From Neolentinus lepideus HHB14362 ss-1 (Eukaryota > Basidiomycota > Agaricomycetes > Gloeophyllales > Gloeophyllaceae): a stretch of 64,000 nucleotides of DNA. The DNA is taken from positions 384,460 to 448,459 of the forward strand of contig KV425573.1 in the NCBI GenBank assembly GCA_001632425.1. The letters run 5' to 3'. Below the pieces are notes generated by a model. It did not search any database and was not told where the DNA came from. It saw only the letters and a list, made by a program, of their open reading frames with translations. The position numbers were made by a program, and so were the translations under genes. Shown here in pieces: positions 33,453-45,488 of the stretch (position 1 is its first letter; the number at the start of each line of letters is the position of its first letter).

Positions 33453-34810
33453 TCATTCATGGCGTTTGAGCCGAGTTGGTTTTATCTCTGGCCACTTGAA
33501 GCTCCTTCGAAACGGCCTATAATTAATCCAGACTGTGGTTTGCGTAAAAGCTTGTCGACTCACCTGTCCTCAGTATGCCACCCCGGAAAGGTTGGGTACG
33601 CCATAACATGCCTCATGTTCGCTTTCCATCCAAGATCGTAGATACGGTCCTGGCGCGAGACACGGTAGACTTGGCCTGGCGAGGTGCCACGACGGGGCAC
33701 GCTGACGTATAGAGGTCTGGATGAATTGATATAGAGCGACTCGAAAGTCGTCAGACCGCGGAGAATATTTCTAGTCGTGCTGATGGCCAGTCCCTTTCGA
33801 GCAATTTCACAGAAGGTCATGTTCACAGAGTTAAAAAACTTACCAAGGTAAATATTGATAGCAGCGCAGCACCAAATACAGCAAGAGCAAGCCGCAGATA
33901 CGGCTGTTCGATGACTTCCCCAGGTTCGTCGAAGGAGATGCGATGCTTCTGTAGGATTCGAAAACCTAGGATTATGCCAACCGGCACCCTACCGAGAGGG
34001 CCGCAGAATACTGCCCAGGACCCCCACCAGTCCCACCAGCGTTGTCTAGCCCCGGAATCTTCTCGTGAGACGGACAAGGCAAGTAGTACATTGTATCGGA
34101 GCGGTGATAAGATGGGGTAAAGACCGATCGCAGTGACTGTGGGGGTCAGATACAAAAGACTCAGGAATGCTTTCATACGCGGGAGGGTGACACAATTTCC
34201 TAGCTGATACAGCCGCATAAGTGTGGCTACTCTGCAGAGGGAACAGATAATTATCTTACCCAGGGACAATGGTGGTCGAACTCCAATCGACACACACTGC
34301 ATGTTGAGCAGTGGTGCGATCTTGGCGGTCTCCAAGAACCATCACACTCGTCCTTAAAGCACCTCACGAGGCCTCCTGCCTCGTTGATACATTCGTATGG
34401 AATAGCTATCGTGTATTTATCGGGTAATGGGTGACGTGCGACGCCATGGGTTGAGCGACCGAGACACAGAAAAACATAAAGGGTTATTAAGATTCCAAAT
34501 AGGACGCCTTGCAATGTTGTGTATACGACTGAAGTTTGTCGCTCATCAACGATTCGGCCCTGTATGGCACTAACTGAGAGCTAACCTCCATAAAGTATTC
34601 TTTCTTGCTTGCGTAAGAGCCAATTCACTGTGGACGTATCTATTCAGATAAATTTAAGCATTAAGTCGAGTTTTGACGTACATCCTATCTCCAGACAGCT
34701 TAAATACCCGGTATAGCTGCAGAATAGATCTTCATTTGTCTCATCCCTATGTTTTCTATATGGTTGACACTCACCATATAAAAGCGAGCACATGAGCTTG
34801 CAAGGTCCAT
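33453..34810 (-). CDS. DHHC-type protein S-acyltransferase (palmitoyltransferase)
   Basis: Multi-pass membrane enzyme that palmitoylates cysteines of target proteins. The cysteine-rich domain reads [20 protein letters not shown] then HCPW, with LGNCV across an intron. The membrane-proximal TTFE matches the family TTxE motif, and the tail [12 protein letters not shown] matches fungal members. Exons 34260-34528, 33844-34203, 33564-33793 and 33453-33516 are solid. Upstream exons 34575-34639 ([18 protein letters not shown]), 34682-34716 and 34775-34810 are phase-compatible but tentative, so the N-terminus and the start at 34810 are uncertain. As modelled it has 352 residues. Four membrane helices are expected; the first is the least well defined. 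It converges with the GH45 gene, 182 bp away. Confidence 0.82.
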
Positions 34811-35317
34811 TCGATCATGCGCTGGCCACGTCGCCACGTTCGTTTGTACGTGTCTCCAGTCATCTGAATGCTTATAATGAATGGTCTGTAATAGATGATG
34901 CGGCACGCGAGCGCTTTCCACACAGTCAGGAGCGTTGGTAGGCGTCTCTCTCTCACCAATACGACATATCCTTATCGTTCTGGTGGGATTATGCAGACTT
35001 TGTGGGCAGACTTGCGTATGTTAGAGTTGGCGATAGAGGTCCATCCGCGGACCAAGTGACGAATCAGACGTGGCGGAAATTGCCGGGGTAAATGTCGGGA
35101 TGTCGGGATGTTAGCCTCTGTTTCGGCGTTCTAACAACTGTTCGTCCCATCCATGGCCGACATACCTTTTACTTACCGCACAAGCTAGTTAGTCACTGGA
35201 CCCTGGGCATATAATCAGACATGTCTATCAAACTTTCTTATATTGAACTTGTATAGGCTTCGTCAGGACAGACTCCATATTATCCCCCACGCCTTACATC
35301 CCTACCACTCTACGTCG
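34811..35317. other. Divergent promoter region (palmitoyltransferase / phosphatase)
   Basis: About 510 bp between two head-to-head genes. Part of it may be unrecognised 5' coding sequence of the palmitoyltransferase (the minus frame at 34771-34959 is open), which I could not link in phase. Confidence 0.45.
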
Positions 35318-36153
35318 ATGTTATCGTTCTCGTCAGGAAGTTTCCAGTCCGACCTGATCACTTCGGCGGGGGTCCAACAGACTGTCGTGAAGGGAACTGC
35401 TCGCGTGGCGACCCTCGTCCTGCCGCGCTTGTACCTATCGGATATCTTCACGGCGCGCGACGAGAAGGAGCTCAAGATGCTCGGAATCACGCACGTATTG
35501 TCGGTAATGGAGACGGCGCCTTCGTGGTCTGAGGATGTAGAAGCAGCTCTAGTGGAGCACATGCACGTTAAAATTGCAGACCGGCCGGATGCAGATATTT
35601 TGCAGTGGCTGGATGGAACGACTGAGTTCATCAAGAATGCTCTAGAGAGCAATAAGAAGAACAAGGTACTGGTAAGTGATAAGTCGGTTTATCATCAATC
35701 ATCAGAGCTTAGGACATCTCACCTGAGCTAAATTGGTGTATGGTGCGTCTGTAGGTGCACTGCTTCCAAGGGATAAGTCGTAGCGCGACGGTCGTCTGCG
35801 CGTACCTTATCGCCACTCTGGGTATGTCGCACACCAAGTCCATATCCTTTGTCAAGGGGAAGCGGGGTATTGTCTCCCCAAACGCAGGCTTTGTCAAGCA
35901 GCTGCAAATCTATGCGACGCGATTCGAAGGAGTCCACCAGTCCGAGGGTGTGGCTACCAAGGTGTCGAGGATCGTTAGAAAAATCCGTGGCAAGACTGCC
36001 ACGGAAGAGACGCATATCAGCTCTGTGACTGTGCAGAATGGAGAGTTCACTGTTACAGAGGTAGATGAGACCGTCACCATGGAGCAGACGACTTCAATAG
36101 CCGGCAAAGAACCCCAGACCCTCCTTGCGGCTTCAGTCACAGTGTCTTCCTAG
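35318..36153 (+). CDS. Dual-specificity protein phosphatase
   Basis: Predicted phosphatase of the DSP/DUSP type that removes phosphate from tyrosine and serine/threonine. Two exons (35318-35671 and 35755-36153, intron 35672-35754) give 250 residues. The catalytic signature VHCFQGISRSATVVCAYLIA (HCx5R) begins the second exon. Upstream, VLPRLYLSDIFTARDEKELK and GITHVLSVMETAPSW match the DSP N-terminal fold, and HMHVKIADRPDADILQWLDG supplies the general-acid loop aspartate. The C-terminal 80 residues are threonine-rich and lack a recognised domain. The start ATG at 35318 gives a short leader; an ATG at 35221 with an intron is a less likely alternative. Confidence 0.9.
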
Positions 36154-37257
36154 TCTGGCTGCTATGATGCGAACAGGAAGATGAGACATTCCGGCGCCGG
36201 GCTGGGACGACGAAGCACCCCCAGATATACCACGCTTTCGGTGTTCAATGACGGAACTTTCATTGTGTATCGCGTGACTGTCTCTGCGCAACGCACCATA
36301 GAGGTTGGTATGTATTCCGCAAATCTGCGCGGCCGCGTTCCTTGGAGAGGGTCTAGGAGATTGCTCCCCATTCCTATTGTTGCCTGATGGACCCGCAGGA
36401 TTTTCATTGCTCGTCGATTGTACTCTATCCAGGCCATAATAGTTCCCTCCGCTTCATCGTATCACACGCGTAATTGGTTCATGGGTTCCCGTGCTGTACT
36501 AAGGGCTGTAATTTATTTCTCAGGCTTGCCGGTTTGAGAGGAGGGCATAATTGTACCGTTACCTTAAGCTATAATTTGACAACTCCATTTAGTCTAGCAC
36601 GTACGTACGGAGCTCTTCATTTGTTTGCAGGACCTACTGACATCATGTACACTGATTCTTATACACCCTTCATCATTGACCAGAAACCCAAGGCAACCCG
36701 GTATATACACCGCACCCTGTCCGTTGTCCGTTGGCACCGCTATGCCAACTTGTCCGACGCGTCCGATTAATATGACGCCACCGACGCCACTCTGGCCACC
36801 GAGGCGGTGGGGCCTACATCTCTAATTCTATGAGTACGCTAAGTTGATGATCATCCAACGAATCATGATAGCCTGATCCTGAATCCTGTGATCTCGACGG
36901 TCGTCGTGGACCGCGGGTTTGGGCTTCGCATTCTCCGAAGGAATTAAGCCTTTCCAGAGCCATGTTTGTCTACGCTGGCCAACCTGACAAGGCGGACGTC
37001 GTCGTTCTGTCCTATGCAGTCGCGACCGTGAGAGCGACCGTTATGTTCACTGGTCCAAATTTCGTGCCAGGGTGGCGGAAGCAGTCCTGGTGTCGAACTT
37101 GATGGTACGAAGACAAACGGACACCGTGTGCCAAGCACATCCCACCCGAGTTCTATTTCCATCATCTGTCCGACGCTGCTAAAGATGGGCAGTCCAGCGC
37201 AAGTAAATGGCGCTCCTGCATCATATCATTCAATTCGCTGATTAGATACAGCCCTGA
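36154..37257. other. Intergenic region
   Basis: About 1.1 kb downstream of the phosphatase. No recognisable gene; short open frames only. The 5' end of the aminotransferase relic to the right may begin here but could not be traced. Confidence 0.45.
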
Positions 37258-37638
37258 GCACTCTTCTCGCTGAAGAGCACCTATGGTAAGCCCTCCCTCT
37301 TCGCGGGCAAACCAAACGGAGACACGTTCCCGTTCACGTCATTCCAGTACACCATGCACTCCCTTACTGATCGGTCACAGGAGACGTTGGTTAAGATCGA
37401 AGATGATGCACTTCGAGAGGACCTCCAATACGGACGCGGCGCCAGTCAGACTGATTGGGTTCAAGGCCGGCGACTGGGTGAGGAGTAGAGGATTAGTGTA
37501 GACAACGGCAGTCAGGATCTAATTAATAAGGTGGCCATCGCGAATTATAAGACTTTATGATGTGCCAACGTGGTTAATCCTGCATATCCGGTCTGGGGTA
37601 TCAGCCACTGGCTACAAAATGCAGCAGATACTGGTCAA
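37258..37638 (+). pseudogene. Decayed Aro8-type (aromatic / 2-aminoadipate) PLP-dependent aminotransferase fragment
   Basis: One reading frame across about 380 bp retains successive blocks of the N-terminal part of fungal Aro8-like aminotransferases: LKSTYGKPSLFAGKPNGDTF with PFTSF, then DDALREDLQYGRGASQTDWV, then RISVDNGSQDLINKV, then NVVNPAYPV. These correspond to the family pattern LAGKPNxxTFPF, LQYG, (R)xSxGNGSQDLIxK and LxNPGDPV. The frame is broken by TAG at 37486-37488 and TGA at 37558-37560, and nothing resembling the catalytic PLP-lysine half follows. No frameshift is needed, so the disabling changes are point stops plus 3' loss. Family call is from recognised motifs; a spliced functional gene is unlikely because both stops lie inside conserved blocks. 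Confidence 0.7.
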
Positions 37639-40600
37639 TAAAAATACATATTCATGAATGTGTCCACAGATATCTATCCATGGATGAGAGACCAGGAACA
37701 CGGGAAACGGAAGGGATGAAAATCAACCATAATACACCATCGAAGCGTTGCATTTAATATGCTAGTGTGCAATGTTGACAGTAAAATATGACATCTAAAG
37801 AGAGTAAGACGCACTAAAATGTCCGAGATACCATTGACTTTCAAAGTTCCACGGGGTCGCGAGGCCATCTTTGCCGAATCACGCTGCGATTGTTGAGGCT
37901 GGTTGAATGATTAGCATGCCATATTACTTCTATTGGAAGCGGATTTAGCTTACAGTGCCAACATGGAATTGATGTATGCTCGGCACAATAGTCAGGATGG
38001 GAAAGACAGATGCTCCCCGACTCCAGGTACATACCTTTTCCATAAACAAACACAACTGCGACCCAGGCGGAGGAAGGAAGGACATTGTCAGGAACAAGAT
38101 TCTGTTAATACAGAGTTATTAGCACATTGTCTGTGGCAAAGTCCAGATTCCAGACATCCCCAAATGTCAGTGTACATACCGCAACCAAACCAATAATGTT
38201 TAGGATACTTGTTATGCAAGACGATCACAATGTGCATCTATGTCAGTATGGGAAGTGCAAATGAATCAATGTACCTGCTTACACTGGCAGCAACCCCGTG
38301 GCAACAACAAATTTAATCAGTGAATCGACGAGCAACCTTGAAATCAGTCAATCCAGGATACAATTGGAACAATTGACTACCACTGCAACCTTGAGGTTGA
38401 TATTCCCTTCCGCTGTGATTGATGCAAGTAGTGATATGTCGCGCCTGTAATGATGATGTCCGTAAGAGAATAAGCACCTGCAGCCACGGATGGGAGTATC
38501 TATGGATAGAGAGAATATTAGCAGTAGATGAATCTCTGAGAATTGAAATGTTACGGACGTCCAAGAAGTGTCCCCTTGAATTCCACAATGTTGGATTGAT
38601 CAGACTGGTTTTTCTCGTGAGGCACAGGAGAGATATCTGACTTGCAAGACCTTACTTTTCTGCGGAGCTTGCTAAGAAAAGAATCAATGCTTCAGCTTCG
38701 GCAAGCTCATCATCGTCCGTCTTAAAGACCTGTACCTATATTGAACCCTAATGATGATGCAGAAGTATTACTCGATGCTCATGTCAGTGTGGGGGTGTCA
38801 CTAACCACAAGCTACGAGCGCCGGCAAAAGCTAATCTCCAATGAATATGTGGATTTTCCCCGTGATATGGCCAGGCTGCGTACCGTAAATAAAGCCCACT
38901 TGTGTTTGCTCACTGGGGAGTTTGTCCTCGATAAATGCCACCCCGAAATAAAATTGAGAGCAACTCACACATCCATATGCGTCTTATATAGAAGCTGAAT
39001 TATGATCCATTGCGCGCGAGTGAGTAATAGGAGATGGTTGCGTGCCAATATGTACGTGCCATTCCACGATAAGAGCGACTATTGCCTGTGCATGTTGTGA
39101 ATATGGCGAATCTGACGGATATAAATGTTGGTTACCCCAAGTGTCCCTTGGCTCTGCACAGTGTCCGCAGAGGTCTCGTCAGCTCACCACTAGCCGAAGG
39201 AAATACGGTGCCTTACGGTGAAACTCCTATCGCGGTCAATGCGCAGATGCATTACTCTCAGAAACTGAGCAAACAATACAACGTATCAAGAGACATACCA
39301 ATTGGAGGCTAACAAACAGGAAAGGCTGTAGTAGCAACGGTTGACCAGGTAGTGCCAGAATGCCTGATTCAAAAAGAATTGCTGCACCGTGTCAATCTAC
39401 AACCTATTGCTCGTAAAGCTTCCTATGACATCTCAAGGTCAACTTACGATCCAGAGTATTGCTACCTTAAAAAGGAATATCAAGAATCAATGGTCATGCT
39501 ACTAGACAAACCAGAGACCTGTTAATGCTTACCAGGCATTTCAATAATATTTCATCATTTTGATATGTAGAGTAGTAGTAAACTACTTGCGCGGAGCCGA
39601 CACCATATAACCTGTTTATAACGTCAAAACCTATGATGTCAAACTTGAAGAATACTGGGTCCCGTTACATGTTCGAAATAATTGCACCGATATACAGCGG
39701 TCGGAACTCTTCCACGATGACAGACGACATTTCAAGAGGAGAGACGAGGTTGACACCGTTCTGCTGCATATATATAGTATTTGACGAGTCTGCTGTCGGA
39801 GTATTCAAACACGCCCTATCACTGCTGAGAAGGGATGTCCGAGGATGCCCGCTCCCATCAGCACAGTCGAGATGTTCCCATCAACACGGAGATGAACTTG
39901 CGCCTGGATCTGATGTGTTTTCATGAGCAAGCATTATTATCAATATATTATTCCAAGGCAAGCTACCTGCCTTTCTCAGAAATCGATAGGGCTGTCTCCG
40001 AGTCCGACGAAATGACAGCAGAAAACTGTGAACAGATTGAGCTGTATGTTGGGAACTACAGATAACGACAGAATGATGATCATCAGATAGACATTAGGAG
40101 AACGTGTGACAGGTACTTAATGTCGAATAGACGAGTCCTTGGGAACCATCGTCTGCAGACACGCTAGGCCCCCTCCGCTTATCTGAGATAATGTTTGATC
40201 CTGTAGCGGACAGAAATGGTTAGTTTGAGTGCCCTACGTCCAATCTTTAGGCGGACATTGGCCAAAATTTCGGTTCACGTCCGGTAGAGGCGGGCGGACA
40301 CAGTAGTAGCCTCACATGCTGTCCTAATGTCCGACGGCGTGCACGTGGCGGGCATATCGGGTCCTTGATCAGACATAGGAGACATCAGTGGTGGGGGCCA
40401 ATGATGTTCAAGGTCTCGAACCATAGCGGTAAATCGGTCAATATTAATGATGAAAGCGGTGAATCGGACGCGACCTACCGCTACCCTCGAGGTTGCGACG
40501 ACCTTATAGCTCTACCAATGCGTTCCAATTCCCCTGAATCTAGTATGCTGCAGGTATTTCCGTACTTCTTCACGCCGACCGGATACAACACACCTTCGGT

Positions 40601-40912
40601 GGGCATAGATCACTGAAATGGACACAAAAGACCCAATTTGGCCTACCCCGATCCTACTGGCGGACATAATATTGGCCAGAAAGTGAGGACATAAGGGCCC
40701 AAAATGGGATTTTGGATCGAATATCAATACACGCTGCCACATAACGATCCGACCATGGGATTTAGAGGCGGACTGTGTGAGAACACAAATCGAATGTGAT
40801 GATGCACAAGAAATCACAGCTGACAAATTGATTCGGCGTCCCAAAGTTGTGCCGGAGGCTTCTGTAGCTTAACTGGCCGCCACTCTGCATAGAGCCGTAT
40901 AATCCTACAGCC
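37639..40912. other. Gene-poor region
   Basis: About 3.3 kb with no gene I can support. Frames such as 38741-38998, 39633-39926 and 40365-40616 have no recognisable product. A loose similarity (GCGGACATTGGCC at about 40251 and GGCGGACATAATATTGGCC at about 40660) suggests minor local repetition. The last 50 bp hold the RDS3 promoter. Confidence 0.45.
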
Positions 40913-41467
40913 ATGTCCAAGCATCATCCCGGTAAGCCTGCTCGATGAAAACACGTACTGGATAGTTCCTGATTAGTTCTCTAGATTTGATCATGTGTAG
41001 GCGCCAGCCTGGCATCGGTAAGTGGCCAGTACTCGTGAACGCGGGGGACGGCGACTAACATCTAGCTTATTGGCAGCCATCGGACGTTTATGTGAGAAAT
41101 GCGATGGGAAATGGTGTGCTATAGTCCCTCGTCAACCCTTAGAACATGCTCACATATTCTCCATGCAGCCCAGTCTGTGATTCTTATGTTCGACCAGAAA
41201 CCCTCGTCCGCATCTGTGACGAATGCAACTTCGGCACCTACGGTGGCCGCTGCATCATCTGTGGCTCTCCAGGGATCTCTGACGCATACTATTGCGCCGA
41301 GTGCACAAGGCTAGAGAAGGATCGCGACGGCTGTCCGAAAATCGTGAACCTGGGAGCTAGTCGGACAGACTTGTTCTATGAGCGGCGTCGTCTCGGTGAA
41401 TTCTACATTGTCGCCCTTGCTCTGAACTGGATGCTGATGTGCAGGAGCAGGATTTAAGAAGGGTTAG
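40913..41467 (+). CDS. RDS3: PHD-finger-like splicing factor Rds3 / PHF5A (SF3b subunit)
   Basis: Zinc-binding subunit of the SF3b complex of U2 snRNP, needed for branch-site recognition. Five exons (40913-40931, 40985-41017, 41077-41113, 41169-41395, 41451-41467) give exactly 110 residues, the universal PHF5A length. It begins [20 protein letters not shown] and continues [19 protein letters not shown]. The CxxC knuckles (CEKC, CPVC, CDEC, CIIC, CAEC) that bind three zincs are all present. It ends [13 protein letters not shown]. The last exon is 17 nt; reading through its intron would replace FKKG with an unrelated tail. It is tail-to-tail with the PB1/ZZ gene, 130 bp apart. Confidence 0.97.
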
Positions 41468-41597
41468 ACGAGATCCTTCTCTTGTATTTGTATGAGGATG
41501 TTGTTATTACTACAATGCTGCGATAATCAAGAAAGGCTACAGATGTCCAACGAACGTAATAACAGAGCAGAGTGTGCAGAGAAAGCAAACAGAAAAA

Positions 41598-44500
41598 TCA
41601 TGAACGGTATATGGGATAAGGTATGATCGGTCGAGGTGCACCACCTCCGTTGTCTATGTACTCGGCGTCTCGCTTGAAGAACCGTAAATCAACCTGCAAA
41701 GAAGAGTCAGTGGAACTCCAATTGTGTCATGGATGAAACATACAGGAGCCTTGAAGACGAGAAAAACGTGTGTGTTGTCGTGCGTGTCCATAGCTTCGCA
41801 GTCGCTGCACAGGTCCTTCGGGCAGAACCCACAATGGAACCATTTACCCTGAATCCGAGTCATGCATCGATCACACCAGGTGTGCGTGTGCAGCACTGAT
41901 TCGAGGTATTCTGGATAGCAAGTTGTATTATCATTTGAAGTGCAAATGGATGAAGGGTCCCACGTACCTTCGGGATGTGTATTCCGCATAGCCCCGGGTC
42001 TTGGGCCAACAGGCGTAATATATCTGTAGAAGATGATGAGCAACAATATGTGATGCACCAACATTAAACAGACATTTTTGGAACAAGGCCCTGAGTAGTC
42101 TGCAGAGGTCGGTCAACAGGTCTAGGCAGCTTGACAAAGATGTGCTTAGGGTCGTGTAACAGGTACGACCGCTCTTCGCACTGGCCACACTGAAGAGAAA
42201 GTGGGTGAATGTTGACTAAAGTACATTAATATCACAGACATACCAGACTGTACGCCTTAGGGGACGAAGGACAGCTCGCGCACTGATGTCGCACTCCCAG
42301 GATATTCTACACCGTGTGAAGGGTCAGCGCAAGGATACGACGGAAGGGAACATGTGGGACATACCCTACCACAACCATCACACAAGGTACGATGATCCAA
42401 CAGGTCTCCATCAGTATCAGACCCTTTGGTAGTCGAACCAACGACAGTTCTGGCATAGCAGGACATATCAGGTGATCCTGGGCACGGGACACAACCAACA
42501 TTGGCCGCGTCCCGCGTCCAAAGATGCTTTGCTCGCTTGCTAGCAGTCTGCACTTCCGTCGACTCTAGTGGATACGGGATCTAAAAGACGATGAAACAAT
42601 GAGCTATGCGCAGCGGTGAGAGACGTTGATATGAGATACCTTGATCATGATGTGCGACGAGTTGTGTCCATCATCCGTCGAATCAAGGTTTCCAGGTAGG
42701 CCAGCAGACTCGCAGTTCGAGCATATGTCCACGGACTCGCAGATAGCGCAGTGAAACCTGGCGCCTACAATATCCTGCATACAACTACGCGAATGTCAGT
42801 CAATATCACAAAGTACCAATGCCACAAGGTACGTACTGCGCACACTTGACGCCTGGATGCTTCATTGCTGTAAGATAGTGTAAGGATTGAATTACGCAAT
42901 TTCAGAGACTGCGGTACTGCGGACTCACAGGGTTCCCCTCCCTCCGCATCTGAATCTACGGCAGTCGAAAATGACGAACCAATAATATCTGACTCGCTCT
43001 TAGACCGAACAGGCTTCTCCGGAACGAATAGGAACGCATGAGAGGGATGGACCTCGTGAACCTGTCTATGAATTGCACGAAACGATTAGCATAACGTACA
43101 ATGATAATGCGCAGTAGTGTGTTCCAAGTACCGGGACGCTGACTCACCCGTAGCACGCAATGCATAAATTGAAGTCCTGGCAGCTAGCGCATTTGTACCG
43201 CTTACTGACAATATCTGTCTCGCATGTCGAGCATTTACAGCTTCTCTTGTTGTCCTGCTCTAAAGTCCAATCCCCAATAAGCATGATTTCCCTTGGCTTA
43301 GATACAATGCATCATACATACCGACGTCCTCCCACCCCCTCTGTCCCCACGCCTTCTCAATATACGCATGCCTCAACTGCCCCTTCTGCTTCGGCGCTGC
43401 CCGCCTCCACTGGCTAAGCGCATCCATCCCCCTCGCGCCCGCCCGGCCGCTTCTTCCTAAACCGAACGTCATCCCTAGCCCCGCGCCACCGCCGACGACC
43501 TCCAGCGCGTGGTTCACCCCCGCACTCTCTATGCACATTGGACATAGTTCGTACCCGCCGCTGACTGTAGGAGCGATCGGGCTGGAGCCGGATGAGCTCG
43601 AATGCGACGAGGACGGCGAGGACGAGTGCCCGTTTAGGGGTAGAGACGTCGACGTCCCGTCCAGTGTGCGGGGTAAGGTAGTGGAAGACGAGAGTGGCAT
43701 GTACGGGCCCGAGCCAGAGAATATCGAGTGCGGTTGTGAGTGATTCGGCACGGACAGGCTTGGCGGGGAGTGAAAATGCGCCGAGTGTGCTGTATGATGG
43801 TGGTGGTGGTGGTATCCGTGCGGGTCCAGCGGGTCGTAGTAGTGGTGATGATGATGTTGGTGCTGGTGCTGGTGGTAAGGATCGCTGGTGTGTCGCTGAT
43901 GCTCGTGAGGAAGCGGAGGGACAGGAGGGACATGGACCCTCGCTGGATCCGCGACATACGTCCTCGACGAGTTCGCCGACGACGTTGTCTGATGCCCGTT
44001 CGGAGGGTACAGTCTCCCATTCTTGCCCGCCTCGGAATCAGATGGACTTTCACCGCCGATAGGCCTCTTCTCTCCACACATCGAGCACACGTACCGGATT
44101 GTTTCGAGCAGGACACCGCATTCACTACAGCTCGTCAGTTGGTCCTGCGGTGGTCCCGCTACCTCCTCCTCCTCCAGGTACTTCAGCACCTCTGGAGGGA
44201 TCGACGGGTGAATGTGCAGGATGGGCTCGGAAGCGGAGTGGGGGAGCAGCCTGCTACTGCTGCCCGTGCTCGCGCGGTAGCCTGTGCTTCCGCCCCTGCT
44301 CCCACTGGATGAACTCATCGGATCCGGAAGCGGATTGCCGTTTGCATCAACCTGCATGGACCGCGTGGGGTCATGCGTCGCGCTCATACTGTCATCATCC
44401 TGGTACCCCGAGTCGTGCGTCACGCTCCCACTCGATGCGCTCGTGTACGAATAATAGTACTTGCCCCGCTCGTCCCGCCGCAGCGAGAGGTCGCCAATAG

Positions 44501-45488
44501 ACGAGGTATCGGATGGCTCAGGGAGTGCGCCCAGCATCGCCTTGATGGTGCGGTTGCTCTGGTCTTGCAGCCAGGAGAGAGGGACAGAGGACGAGGAGGG
44601 ATTGGCCTGGGATGAGGACTCGGCCAGTTTGAGCCGAGAGAACACACCTGAGGAGTTTTCGGGTGCGGATTCGAGTGATGGGGAAGTGGTACGGTTATCT
44701 TGTGGGACGAATGAGATGATGTGTGAATGAAACAGTAGAAAATAGTGTTACCTGCTACAGTCGCCAAGGCCCATTCTGTCCCAGCGTCCGACTGGTCCTC
44801 CACGACCGGAGGCAGAGATGTGTGCCGCCTCGCTGCATGTCCATTCGAACGTTCGCGATCAGCGCTAGCGCCCGTGTCCCGCGAACTTATCGTGACTGCA
44901 TCATCCTCGAGCTCCCTCTCTGGATTGACTAGGCCGTTGTTTTCACTCGGCACAACGCTCCAGCTAAGGCTTAGTTCACTCTCGCTGCGTCTTCGATAAT
45001 CGTCGAGACTGGCCAAACTACTGCTATCGCTCAAGCTGGGGCCATCGTAGTCCACCGTGACATGCACTCGAAGGGTGATCTTCTTGGAACCAAACGAACG
45101 CCCCGAGAGGATCGAGGAGGCAGAAGAGGCGGATTCAGAGGCAGATGCGTCGGTGTGGAAGTAGTGAATGGCCTCGGTGAGATCGGACTCGTTCGTGATG
45201 TCTGTAATTTCGCCATCATCGTCTTTGTACGAAATCACGAAGGAGGAGGCGGACAAGGAGAAACATTGCTCCACCTGAGAGCGGTTCCGTCACGATCGAT
45301 TACATTGAAACAGGATAAGAGCTTACCCTATCCCTCAGAAGGTCGTACGAACAGTTGCGAGCTGAGGAGAAAGTGATCCTCTTATTCCAGCGGTCCAACG
45401 TGCATTTCACCACGAGCGTCCTGTCCGGGCGAGAATTGAGAGAGTTAGAATCCCTTGCGGAGACATTGCTGCTGCTTGCTATAGGCAT
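41598..45488 (-). CDS. PB1 domain protein with four ZZ-type zinc fingers (Nbr1-like, no FW domain seen)
   Basis: About 1,090 residues from a dozen exons. Exon 1 (45327-45488) and exon 2 (44752-45274) together encode an N-terminal PB1 domain: TLVVKCTLDRWNKRITFSSA, then FVISYKDDDGEITDITNESD with LTEAIHYF. Exon 3 (43322-44698) is a long disordered region with an isolated CxxC pair and a histidine-rich tract (HQHQHQHHHHHYY, then GYHHHHHHTAHSAHFHS). The C-terminal quarter holds four ZZ fingers: CSTCETDIVSKRYKCASCQD; CAHCMQDIVGARFHCAICES; CDGCGRNILGVRHQCASCPS; CDRCMTRIQGKWFHCGFCPK. The protein ends IIPYPIYRS. PB1 plus multiple ZZ suggests a selective-autophagy receptor or signalling scaffold like fungal Nbr1, but the FW domain is not visible. 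Confidence 0.85.

Noticed and set aside
34771..34959. Minus-strand frame (LTVWKALACRIIYYRPFIIS) as the N-terminus of the palmitoyltransferase
   Set aside because: It is attractive as a membrane segment, but its donor phase does not match the next exon and it has no ATG upstream, so I used a shorter in-phase start.
32488..41467. A carbohydrate or secondary-metabolite gene cluster around the GH45, palmitoyltransferase, phosphatase and RDS3 genes
   Set aside because: Neighbours belong to unrelated housekeeping pathways and are separated by ordinary spacers; no shared promoter element was found.
43694..44312. Plus-strand open frames over the PB1/ZZ gene
   Set aside because: They mirror the long exon 3 of the minus-strand gene and give low-complexity valine/arginine runs from the histidine tract.
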